Source: Cyclobacteriaceae bacterium
Lineage (GTDB): Bacteria; Bacteroidota; Bacteroidia; Cytophagales; Cyclobacteriaceae
Reading direction: 5' to 3'
DNA: 64,000 bases
Assembly (NCBI GenBank): GCA_016787565.1
Contig: JAEUUG010000003.1
Span: 186,001 to 250,000, forward strand
Shown: positions 54,701 to 60,727 of the stretch, piece by piece
Layout of the letters: every line of letters begins with the position of its first letter
Numbering within the stretch: position 1 is the stretch's first letter
Program-made: the position numbers and the translations under genes
The notes under the pieces: model-generated
Told to the model about the DNA's origin: nothing
The model's input: the letters and a program-made list of their open reading frames with translations, nothing else
The model's database searches: none

Positions 54701-55510
54701 GTAATAGGCATAGCGAACATCACCGCCAATAGCACGAATAGCTTGAACTTGGTCGTTTCCTTCATCTGGTCTTGGGTTATTATCGAGTGCACCCTGCGAT
54801 GTACGTAACGGAATATGCTTGTAATATTCCCGTATCCCATAATCATTTGGATCTGCACCTCCTTGTTGCCAGTAGTTGTTACCGGCCGCAGACATGGGGT
54901 GCGCAGCCGCAAAGTATTCGGGGTATGCAGTAATCAACCTGTAAACACCCTCACCACCACCAGAAAGTCCATGGATGTAAATCCTGTCAGGATCTACCTT
55001 ATAGTCTGTGATCATTTTATCGATCAGTATCCTGACGGAATTTAATCTGGTTTTGTTCCATGTGCGATCGGAATCCCTGATCTGCGGGTAGAGTAATAGT
55101 CCGTTAAACTTGATATTTTGGCCAAAGGGAACACCACGCACTGCATTCATGTGCGTCTGGCCACCATGCAGCAATTGTTTTTCATTGTCCTGGGCATCGC
55201 GGTTATCCTGCGTTGAGGAGCCTTCCCCTGAGCCGTGCAGGAAGACAATTAGCGGGAATTTTGTTCCGACAGGTGCAGAGTCGAAATTATTGGGCTTTAA
55301 AATCCGGAACCGCCAGATATTTGTATTTGGGTCTGCTCCTCCATAGTTGTCGCTGCCCAAAATATTGTATTGATAAGATTCAAACGGATCGCTCCAATTA
55401 TAAAGTTTGATGCGGGTATAGGGCACAAAAGACTGTGCTTCAGCAAAATTCGCTAACAAGGTAAAGGCAAGCAGAGCAAGCGCCACTACCGGGGTGTAAT
55501 GTTTTTTCAT
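45752..55510 (-). CDS. giant secreted multidomain esterase-like protein with T9SS type-A tail
   Basis: A 3252-residue exported protein. Signal peptide to about residue 26 (FAEAQ). Residues 60-310 form an alpha/beta hydrolase like PHB-depolymerase/feruloyl esterases: VFLHGSGEG, the nucleophile elbow HGLSGGGEG (Ser about 183) and GHGTW (His). Ig-like domains follow, then two fibronectin III domains, a PA14 domain (about 680-825, DDGSRLYINN), more FN3 domains (seven in all), cadherin-like domains and three malectin-like domains (about 1238, 1614, 1902 onward). A beta-helix-like stretch is at about 2190-2560, then Ig-like domains. The last 75-80 residues (YPNPVVDYIKLKL ... GSGYYVLYIEVKG) form the Por_Secre_tail type-A signal. 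It is probably cell-surface or secreted and active on acylated glycans. The ATG at 55510 is preferred to a TTG at 55519. The 285-bp gap upstream shows no gene and no convincing promoter. Confidence 0.9.
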   Translation of the reverse strand: MKKHYTPVVALALLAFTLLANFAEAQSFVPYTRIKLYNWSDPFESYQYNILGSDNYGGADPNTNIWRFRILKPNNFDSAPVGTKFPLIVFLHGSGEGSSTQDNRDAQDNEKQLLHGGQTHMNAVRGVPFGQNIKFNGLLLYPQIRDSDRTWNKTRLNSVRILIDKMITDYKVDPDRIYIHGLSGGGEGVYRLITAYPEYFAAAHPMSAAGNNYWQQGGADPNDYGIREYYKHIPLRTSQGALDNNPRPDEGNDQVQAIRAIGGDVRYAYYPTLGHGTWNSEYAKADFFSWFLSKKKNMIWVENQQTSFCAGDAINIKLGVTANNPIGNNSIMRIVEWQWEKDGSPFGGNTNEITVTQTGSYRVRFRRQDPSLGWSEWSDPVVIDNNKGPSPTPTISTGGKSTTLPALDGSPDVTLLGPANKFFYQWQLNGSNVAQTQNFVASTAGNYTVAVRDNPGTGFAANGITPSEFRATPVGCLSIYSQPVCVTTQSTLNTPAPPTNFAANTLSQTSIRINWDDRSANETGFELYRSTSAGSGYVLVTIIPATNSANNPQAYTDTNLTPGTTYYYRMRAYSCEGGSAYTPVVSANTGLDTTPPTAPVISLGIVMRNQVNFSWPAATDNVGVTEYNIYQDGVLVASTTNLTYKSTNVVAFQWYTFTVRAKDAAGNLSPVSNQLSVQAINTGLLYDYYTTDGSITTTDNIENFTYVKSGVVANFDMSPRTQTISYAFIYDGFITIPTTGNYTFYISSDDGSRLYINNNQVINYDGNHGCSEKSGSVSLTAGIYPIKVRYFQNAGGSCLTVRWQGPGISKQTIPDSRLRDAATNPASVSAPSNFTANSAPTFNSIQLRWTDNANNETGFEISRSLTQNGTYTNIAVAPAGPGTGSTRTYTDTGLTPATNYYYRIRAINATNASSWVNIVASSFNSALFVRTANAPTAPLVPTLNVPTVVSATQLNLSWSNVSNETGYELQRSTSNNPATFTTIATTATNVVTFSDTQVNGHSTYYYRVRSLGSGGTASAYSNIVSATTLNRAPLLPTVANQYITTQPPFALNAPQTIAVTATDADGDPIAFTFPNGLPTGATASDDGYGRLVLTFVNVPAQPNFTMSINASDGLATTNTTFTIIFGANTNPVTSPAVITNQVVEEGRSLSLVITVTDPEGNNTLNQPTGSDLINLPSFVSTAWTGTTSNPRIFTLTISPQVGQAGVYENITINFRDNAGGLTTRTFSLIVTPVDRFFTIAVNFVSNNVPAFYEAPPWNNMGAPVGTARTGLLDDQSKIVPYITFNTTNSWNNTSGTYTTTLPADANAVFTKKVRESFYRRNGNTNTTMTFANLNTKLKYRVTVYGASPSGTPLTSRFTISGLGAPGTNQTTDQLTTNNTSNTWTSNYMSPTAAGNLTVNVTKPTTTGEYYYVSAIILTGSFTDAPEPPTAPTNLQLTALSNTSVKVDWQDNSSNETGFRIFRSAAAAGPFVEVGNVGADIHTFTNTGLTGRTTYYYKVEAYNAFPPPTETAVGVITTPNGLPVLTNPGTITVRAGQTVNTNISATDPENDAITLSGQNIPAFASFVDNGNGTGFFIFSPQVANIGTYSIAVKAADNFGGEIIQNFTLLVLDEEIDEAVYFNFASTNESAASAPWYNTVLPYNNMGSVLNSIGETSNSGPGFSSMQLNVNIWTGNSNTLGVNTGNNSGIYPDNVLQSGWTTTSSTTGVTITLANLDNSKRYNIALVGSRNEYWFTNTIYTVGGVSKTLYTSKNQNNIVRFTGIAPTGGAITINVKKAANEVTVTPALSVPHRDAVLSGMVVEAYTPGAKPRRPSNLTARGITKNSIQLSWWDNSSDEDASGGFEIWRSESQTGPFSLIASVNQNVETYTNTGLPQNKAYIYRVRAKKGGQFSDYSNDALATSLDQIILINVNSAAGAGHAQAAAPWNNLALPAQEGLEFLNFTNFDGAATTVDLEITKWGLGGNNVNGYVTGTVRTYPNYPDEVLQNYYYYEAYDDATEYVLKDLDPTKDYDLLFLGNQWSGNTQAGMIYATEYSANGQTIGQYNGKNIDRKDAIRGIRPGPDGTITFSIKAADNDGGRYGIWNSLEIQSYTPLAATFDTEPPSVPLNLVASNITDVSFTLSWDASTDNVGVGSYEVYRGSTLIATVPLTTTSITGLQPATTYIVSVRAVDLKGNVSGYSQALQVTTLPSTVVPTDYYSKATGDITDVTTWGTNPDGTGSNPLNFVENDQQYILTRNAAVSSPWTVSGSNSRVVVMDNVELTIDEILDGFVEVRNNAHLYVNATEAPQFGTLAPTSTITFSGNPNNIPGANYGNIEFTGNASIKTFSAGTYLVQNLSINDGVELNGATSNNTTLSIAGNLTVNGNPALASPDRLLTLNFNSGTSQNLTANESAISFYKMEVSNNSSLNINNNGVTPVEITLGSTAAGGGLVIANGSYLDLKGNSLVVTGAAGINTNEETGEIWTRNGTLTINSTGAIFSNLYFNSTGVRDTLRSLTLNSNPSGQVTIQSKLNIREKLEITNGRLNANEKLVLVSNAAGTAYVAPIRNQGTIVGKLEFQRYVLSKGQIYRYLSTPVFNIKVADWQKGMKIVGPFTGSNNINSPSHSFYFYDEENGGWQPFPVATNQETLTVGRGYSLVDFATTSSKLRLTGNVKQGNHDFTLTGNYSGIDNPGAPTEKDRYGDVGWNLLGNPYPAPIRWTDAGWTSQDIAQTIYIRNNVTWETGTFEWYNKETALGSPGFTGVIAQGQAFWVQASGPDPALRLTEDAKFITNNATVYRETSPRNYVLMTLQKGTRKDYAYVHFNEHGTDGIDPKVDASKFMEDEFNLATLIGNTKMALNTFGMSFCEKDINLSITKALPGNYTLRFDDLSSFDYPVEVTLFDQFTGSETTITEGKTYTFMVTEDAQTYGNNRFMLRIAKPAIRTTIPVLLRDAVACEAGQSASLTLQETQAGVMYDVLANNLLLTSFQGTGSTAEISLPSSGFVYGENQLSLRAAYDGCSPTPLSTTAMLTYKATHTPQVPDASVCQSEVATLSASGAPNGGMYNWYKQEGDESPLASDASGFFITPTLKNSTAYFVGIQYDGCEGVRKKVLVDVNVVEKPVINVSGANLVSSVETNIQWLINGVPIENATGHTFEPVESGLYSVAATSGGCTKISESIEFMVTGTEGSAHQDGVTLYPNPVVDYIKLKLPESIKNNQKVTIQFYDSEGRFIRKVSRNNTPSGIELDASALGSGYYVLYIEVKGKLVHRKFLKL

Positions 55511-55804
55511 TTCAGCCAATTAAAAGAACTAGATTAAAGACCACCACTAATTGAAACTTTAATGCCGCCAACCGGCCCAAAGTAACCGTTTGCAAGTTCT
55601 TCGTGTATTCTGTAATGAACTGATTATCAGCATCATTTTGAGAAACTTGCAATTCCGATGAAAGTTAGGAAATCAGGCGTAACAAAGCTTGCCCGGGCCA
55701 ACAATTTTATTGCATATTTCTCACTTTGGCACCGCAACGCCATGTATGAAATGAGGGCTTTTTCAATGGTATGCCGATTTCGGTAGACTTCAGGCGTAAG
55801 CGCT
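55511..55804. other. intergenic region upstream of the giant esterase gene
   Basis: About 290 bp between two minus-strand genes. I see no frame with coding character, no tRNA and no strong hairpin. A near-match -7 box on the minus strand (TAACTTTC at 55660-55667) exists, but its CAAA/TTTG partner at 55683-55686 is too close (15 bp). Regulation of the giant gene cannot be read from it. Confidence 0.5.
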
Positions 55805-56977
55805 TTATGTGCTTGTATTTGGTGCCAGTTTGTCTTTTAACTTTAAAAACCGCTTTTCAAGCACAATCCAACTCAACAGACTTACTCCGATGGTTAGCAG
55901 GAGAATCAGGAAAGAGGAAATTAAATAAGCTCCTAAATCGTACGGGATGTATTTCTCCACTTCGGTGTACAGCAGCTTATGCAGCAATACATACACAGGC
56001 CAGTGAAATACATACAGGCCATAGCTGTATTTTCCAAAGAAAACCAGCATCGGGCTTCGGAACGGTCTTGTAAGAGGCCTGAGGGCTCCTGAACTATCGA
56101 TTACAAGCAGTAAGAGGCAACCAAAGAGGAAAGCAATAAGAGAATAGCCAACTACTTGTACGGATGGGGCTAATGGATTAATTGTTTTGAATGTTAGAAT
56201 GAAAATGGCGAAAAGTACTAGTGATACAATAAAGTACGCCAAACCATATTTTTCCAGATGAGTTCGTAAAAAGGGTATCCTGATTATAACCGAGATGAGG
56301 GAACCAACCAGAATCGGATCTAGTCGTGAAGCGGTGAACACATAAATGCTTATAGGCTCAAATCCCAGGAAGAAAAATGATATGCGAATAACAACAACAA
56401 GTACCATTAACCCCGCGATGACTATGTGTAGCTTTTTATCTTTAAAAAAAAGTAGGAAGAAAGGCCAAATCAAATAGAATTGTTCTTCAATTGACAATGA
56501 CCACAGAGGATTGAAAATAACAACGGGTAACCATTCGCCTTCCAAAAAAACTTTGAAGTTTGATGCGTACAGCCAATACCACCATTGATTTTCAACAAAG
56601 TAGGAATAGCTCACCGCAGGGATCGATGCAAAGGTCGGGCTCCAAAACGCAATGGCATTATAAAGTAGTAATGAGCTGAAGTAAAGCGGAAAAATGCGCA
56701 GTGATCGTCTGACTATGAAGTTTCTCCAGAAATGCGGCTTGTCTATAGAATCGAGCAGGATTCCGGTAATCAAAAATCCAGATAGAACAAAAAAGAGGTC
56801 AACACCGATCCAACCGATTTTTGATATAATGAGATACGGGAACAAATGAAACAAAAGAACCAGCGTAATGGCCAGCCCTCTTAGTCCATCTAATTCTATT
56901 CTGTGCTGACCACTAAGGGGATGTAAATCTAAAGATTTGATTTTCACTAACTTGTTTTTAACCGTATTGGATTTCAA
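55805..56977 (-). CDS. acyltransferase 3 family membrane protein
   Basis: A 390-residue acyltransferase with about ten helices. After a 25-residue polar N terminus, the family start HRIELDGLRGLAITLVLLFHLF carries the catalytic His; later come the GVDLFFVLSGFLITGILLD motif, FIVRRSLRIFPLYF, and NPLWSLSIEEQFYLIWPFFL. These are classical OafA-like features for O-acetylation or O-acylation of surface sugars. It lies 31 bp downstream of a second acyltransferase on the same strand, so the two form a pair. Its target glycan is unknown. Confidence 0.9.
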   Translation of the reverse strand: MKSNTVKNKLVKIKSLDLHPLSGQHRIELDGLRGLAITLVLLFHLFPYLIISKIGWIGVDLFFVLSGFLITGILLDSIDKPHFWRNFIVRRSLRIFPLYFSSLLLYNAIAFWSPTFASIPAVSYSYFVENQWWYWLYASNFKVFLEGEWLPVVIFNPLWSLSIEEQFYLIWPFFLLFFKDKKLHIVIAGLMVLVVVIRISFFFLGFEPISIYVFTASRLDPILVGSLISVIIRIPFLRTHLEKYGLAYFIVSLVLFAIFILTFKTINPLAPSVQVVGYSLIAFLFGCLLLLVIDSSGALRPLTRPFRSPMLVFFGKYSYGLYVFHWPVYVLLHKLLYTEVEKYIPYDLGAYLISSFLILLLTIGVSLLSWIVLEKRFLKLKDKLAPNTST

Positions 56978-57008
56978 TCAGGCGAATATCAATTAATCCA
57001 ACGACCTG

Positions 57009-58142
57009 TTATTTGTCTTTTAATTCCATAATTCTCTTTTCGTAAAAATTGTAGCTGATAAAAGCAATCATGGTAGTTAATATAATACCGACCACAAACC
57101 AAAGGTACGGGTTGGTATACACCCGCATGTTTAACCGGGTCATGGCAAATAATACGGCAAAATGAAAAACATAAATACCGTAAACCGTTCTGCCAATGGA
57201 GTTGAAGAATGGCGTGCTGAAAATTCCTTTGATGTTTTCTTTTACCAGGTAAAGAATGGCAAACATAAACAGCATATTTACCAGCGTATACGACCACACG
57301 TGCTGGAAATTTTGTATCCACGATGTGGGAAAACCAAAGCTCGTTATACTGATATCAACACCCGCTGCAGAGAGCCGGAAATAATTGGCTAGACCAAAGG
57401 CCAGAAGCAGGGTTAGAGAAACCAGTACCCATCTGCCCGGTTTGCGAAGGGTTTCCTGTAAATTGAAAACGGGTATGGCCGCACCCCAGGCAAACGCATC
57501 AAACTGACTTAGCGTAAAGGCATAGGTAATCTCACCGCTCATTTCAGTGGAGTAGCCGTGGTTAAGCAGGTATCCCGCCAGCCAATACCGGAATATCGGG
57601 GCAAGTATGATAATTCCACCCAGCACATATTTTAATTGTTGCTGCGAAAGAAAGTAAATGACCAGCGGCCAAATCAGGTAAAATTGTCCTTCAATGGACA
57701 GCGACCACAGGTGTACGAACCATACACTGCCGTAGTCCATAGTGGGTATGAGGCGTGTGAAATTAAACGTAAAAGAAAAAAGGTACGGAGCACGGTCGCC
57801 AAAATCATCGGGCTTTCCCCAGATCATGTAGGCTACCGCAAAAATCAGCAAATAGGCAAAGTATAGAGGTACAATACGAAGAAACCTCCGCAGGTAAAAA
57901 TCACTGATGTACTCTTTGAAGGGCTGGCCTTTGTCATTTAGCAAGATAGTGGTTATCAGAAATGAAGATTGAACAAAAAACATTTGTACCCAAATCCAGG
58001 TAAACCCTAAAACAGTCCAGTTCACATCGTTCATCATCAGGTAATGATGGCACATGATGAAAAAGATTCCGATGATGCGAATGCCTTGCAGCGACTTGAT
58101 GTATTTCCCCATGTCAGCGATTAGATTTTTGCAACGAAACAT
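57009..58142 (-). CDS. acyltransferase 3 family membrane protein
   Basis: A 377-residue acyltransferase of the same family as its downstream neighbour. Motifs: YIKSLQGIRIIGIFFIMCHHYL (catalytic His), WVQMFFVQSSFLITTILLND, FYLRRFLRIVPLYFAY, and VHLWSLSIEGQFYLIWPL. About ten helices; the C terminus is GIYVFHFAVLFAMTR then two helices. The start may be the ATG at 58142 or an in-frame Met ten codons later (58112); the promoter box at 58163-58170 allows either. It differs enough from the neighbour to suggest different acyl acceptors. Confidence 0.9.
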   Translation of the reverse strand: MFRCKNLIADMGKYIKSLQGIRIIGIFFIMCHHYLMMNDVNWTVLGFTWIWVQMFFVQSSFLITTILLNDKGQPFKEYISDFYLRRFLRIVPLYFAYLLIFAVAYMIWGKPDDFGDRAPYLFSFTFNFTRLIPTMDYGSVWFVHLWSLSIEGQFYLIWPLVIYFLSQQQLKYVLGGIIILAPIFRYWLAGYLLNHGYSTEMSGEITYAFTLSQFDAFAWGAAIPVFNLQETLRKPGRWVLVSLTLLLAFGLANYFRLSAAGVDISITSFGFPTSWIQNFQHVWSYTLVNMLFMFAILYLVKENIKGIFSTPFFNSIGRTVYGIYVFHFAVLFAMTRLNMRVYTNPYLWFVVGIILTTMIAFISYNFYEKRIMELKDK

Positions 58143-58162
58143 TTGCTGACAGCGCTAAGCGG

Positions 58163-58170
58163 CAAACGTA
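58163..58170 (-). promoter_or_regulatory. -7 box for the acyltransferase pair
   Basis: On the minus strand this reads TACGTTTG, a perfect TAnnTTTG, about 20 bp before the ATG at 58142. No TTTG -33 box is visible at the usual spacing. It lies in the 135-bp divergent gap before the gene at 58278. Confidence 0.45.
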
Positions 58171-58277
58171 ACCGGTATATTTTTTTATTTCTTGCATACA
58201 GTAATTCGTTCAAGATATCAGGAAGAATTAATATTGCAAAAGCCGGAGGTCAATCCCGCAGGGAAACCGGGTGCACT

Positions 58278-59441
58278 ATGGTAAAAACGAAGCGTATTTA
58301 TTTTGTTGACTTTGCCAGGAGTTTTGCAATTGTGCTGGCCCTGACGGATCATTCCATGAATGATTTTGGTGTATGGAAGAATTATCCAGAATCAGTGTAT
58401 GTAATATTGAAAACCCTGACCACTTCGGCTACACCAACCTTTTTGTTGTTGTTCGGAATGATGCTGGAAATCATTTACCTGAAGCGGTACCGCAAAGAAG
58501 GGGTACATAAGATTTCTTATGCGCTGGTAAAACGTAGTTTTCAATGTTATGTCGGTTATTTCCTTACCGTTCTGGCGGGGATTGCCGGTGGTTTACTTTC
58601 ATGGAAACAAGGTTTTGCTGCCGCAGTTTTTTTTGGGAATTGCCATTTTGGAAATATCCTGAAGCTTTATACAATCATGTTGCTACTGGCAATACCGCTG
58701 GTGTGGTACCGTAACCGTTATGGTGTAGTGGCAACGTTGATTTTGTGTGTTTCGCCCTGGTTATTATATCCGGTTATTCAGCAACTACCCGTACTGCAAA
58801 ACAATCTGGCTATTTTCACCTCATCCATTTTCGGGTTTGGCAATAGTGGAGGGCCAAGCATCCTCAACAGCTTGACACTGGTCGGCATTGGGATGTTATC
58901 AGCCTCCTTTATTTCGCTAGAATCACGGTATGCATTTCAGATCAAGACGCTTGTGGTCATTGCCTTGTTGGCCATCGTGCTTATCGCTGTGGTTGTTCTC
59001 CTTCCGGTCGACCAACTGGTGTATAACCATACCCACAATATTTTCCGTAACCAGAATCATCCAGTGTACTACCTTTTCAGTTCGATGCTGGGCTTATTGG
59101 TGGCTATTCTCAGTTCTCTGCTGATACCCATTGGGAAAAAGGTATCGGCTTCCACGGATAACTTTTTAGTTTTTGGTCGATCTTCACTAACAGCATTTAC
59201 AGCCGGGAACATCATCCTCAACCTGATTGCCGGAAGAATTGCAACGTATTCCTGGACTTTTTGGGCTCCGTTGTCTTTTGTGGTTATCGTCTTTTCTATC
59301 CTGGTATTTTATGAAAAAATATTCCCACGACTTACACTGGTGAAATCTATGGAGCGGTCATTTCGGGGTATCGTGGTACGCTTTCAGTGGTTTTACGTTC
59401 GAAGGATAGCCAACAGCATAAGCCGTGTTATTCCCCGATAA
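58278..59441 (+). CDS. multi-pass membrane acyltransferase-like protein (OpgC/HGSNAT-like)
   Basis: A 387-residue protein with about ten membrane helices. It opens RIYFVDFARSFAIVLALTDHSM: a helix-1 Asp/Arg and His arrangement like the heparan-glucosaminide N-acetyltransferase and OpgC groups within the wider acyltransferase superfamily. A short basic cytoplasmic tail (MERSFRGIVVRFQWFYVRR) ends it. The ATG at 58278 is chosen because the preceding 45 codons (from a TTG) have no coding character; a near -7 box TAATATTG at 58229-58236 supports it. It is divergent from the acyltransferase pair and convergent with the GT-C gene (18-bp gap). Family placement is moderate. Confidence 0.65.
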   Translation: MVKTKRIYFVDFARSFAIVLALTDHSMNDFGVWKNYPESVYVILKTLTTSATPTFLLLFGMMLEIIYLKRYRKEGVHKISYALVKRSFQCYVGYFLTVLAGIAGGLLSWKQGFAAAVFFGNCHFGNILKLYTIMLLLAIPLVWYRNRYGVVATLILCVSPWLLYPVIQQLPVLQNNLAIFTSSIFGFGNSGGPSILNSLTLVGIGMLSASFISLESRYAFQIKTLVVIALLAIVLIAVVVLLPVDQLVYNHTHNIFRNQNHPVYYLFSSMLGLLVAILSSLLIPIGKKVSASTDNFLVFGRSSLTAFTAGNIILNLIAGRIATYSWTFWAPLSFVVIVFSILVFYEKIFPRLTLVKSMERSFRGIVVRFQWFYVRRIANSISRVIPR

Positions 59442-59459
59442 CTGTTCTGAACTCCGGCA

Positions 59460-60713
59460 CTAAAAAATCTTGGCGTACGTGTTAAAGGAAAGAAACCCTA
59501 GCGTCATGCCGATAATAATCCGGATCCATTTCCAGGAATCTTTTTCGTGGATATCAACAAAGATGTAAACTAAAAAGGGGGCTGCCTGAGCAACATAACG
59601 GCTGCTGAACTGGTGGCTGATTTTCATGGATGAGGCCAGTATGGCCAGCGCGAAAATCAATGCGAAAAGGTAAACATAATCGGTGATGTGCTCCTTGGCT
59701 TTGTAAAAACAAGATAGCATAAACCAGCATCCGATGGCTGCTAGGAGTGGTGATACGGAGAGCACATAAACATCAATGAATTGAAGACCGATGATTTTAA
59801 CAACTGTCTGGCTCATGGGCGCATAAATAAAACCATAGCCCAGCATGTTCAGGATCAAAAAGATTACAAACACAGAGGCGACCAGCAGGATGGTTAGTCG
59901 GCTATAGTTAAACCAGCGTGGCCGGATAATCAATCCGATGATCGCAGTATACGCCATAGCCAGCATTCCGTGCCAGGGTTGAAGCGCTCCATCAACACGT
60001 GGTTGCAGGGGAGGAACCAGTCCCTTCCAAATGATAAAGACGGGTAAAACCATAGCAAAGGCAACAAGGAAATAGGGTGTAAGCATCCAGATCGATTGTT
60101 GAATTCGCTTCTCTTTATAGTGCATAAAGAGTACAACAACAGCAAAGGAGGGAAGGATGAGAAGGTAAGGGGTTCGCCCCAGTACAGCTAGTCCACCACT
60201 TATACCCATAAGGGCACTCACTACTACAAGATGAGTCCGTGATAGTGTTTGCCTGTTGTTAATGAGATATGCTCCAAAATAAAAAGAAACCATAACCATG
60301 CACATGGCTGGTACTTCTGTTAGCGCCAGCCCGGCCACCTGCCATAATGTGATAATGGCCATGATGTGTAAGGCGAAATAGGCAGATTCCCCCCATGAAA
60401 AATTGCGTGACTGATGAACGGTTAGCGTAAGTATCAGGATGGTGATATAGAAAAAAAACAGATTAACCGATCGTAGTCCTTGTGGTTCCAGATGGGTTAG
60501 GCTTTTTAAAGGCAAGTGAACAAATTCATATAATGGCCCAGGTGCCTGATCTTTCATCTCCAATAGAAATTGTTTCCCAAAGCCATACTTCTCCATCAAT
60601 TCAATATTAGGAGGGAACAGGGGCTCGTCAAAAACAAAGGGCTGTGTGTTAAATATTGCGCATGCAGATAGTAATACTAGTCCGGCAATGAGGAGAACGA
60701 AATTATACTTCAT
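59460..60713 (-). CDS. GT-C-like multi-pass membrane protein
   Basis: A 417-residue protein with about eleven helices. The first outer loop contains FVFDEPLFPPNIELMEKYGFG and DQAPGPLYEFVHLPLKSL: an acidic Asp-Glu pair followed by a Gly-Pro-Leu-Tyr stretch, as in polyprenyl-phosphate-sugar-dependent GT-C glycosyltransferases (a faint ALG10-like flavour). Later TEVPAMCMVMVSFYFG and GGLAVLGRTPYLLILP support that fold. Substrate and role are unknown. It follows the PorP-SPOR gene by 14 bp on the minus strand and may be co-transcribed with it. Confidence 0.65.
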   Translation of the reverse strand: MKYNFVLLIAGLVLLSACAIFNTQPFVFDEPLFPPNIELMEKYGFGKQFLLEMKDQAPGPLYEFVHLPLKSLTHLEPQGLRSVNLFFFYITILILTLTVHQSRNFSWGESAYFALHIMAIITLWQVAGLALTEVPAMCMVMVSFYFGAYLINNRQTLSRTHLVVVSALMGISGGLAVLGRTPYLLILPSFAVVVLFMHYKEKRIQQSIWMLTPYFLVAFAMVLPVFIIWKGLVPPLQPRVDGALQPWHGMLAMAYTAIIGLIIRPRWFNYSRLTILLVASVFVIFLILNMLGYGFIYAPMSQTVVKIIGLQFIDVYVLSVSPLLAAIGCWFMLSCFYKAKEHITDYVYLFALIFALAILASSMKISHQFSSRYVAQAAPFLVYIFVDIHEKDSWKWIRIIIGMTLGFLSFNTYAKIF

Positions 60714-60727
60714 GAACGGTGAATGAT

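Noticed and set aside
49807..54912. Plus-strand open frames across the giant esterase gene
   Set aside because: All are antisense shadows of the continuous minus-strand frame with its T9SS tail and terminator.
58143..58277. 45-codon N-terminal extension of the membrane acyltransferase-like protein
   Set aside because: It starts with TTG, has no recognisable sequence, and would cover the divergent promoter; the fold starts right after the ATG at 58278.
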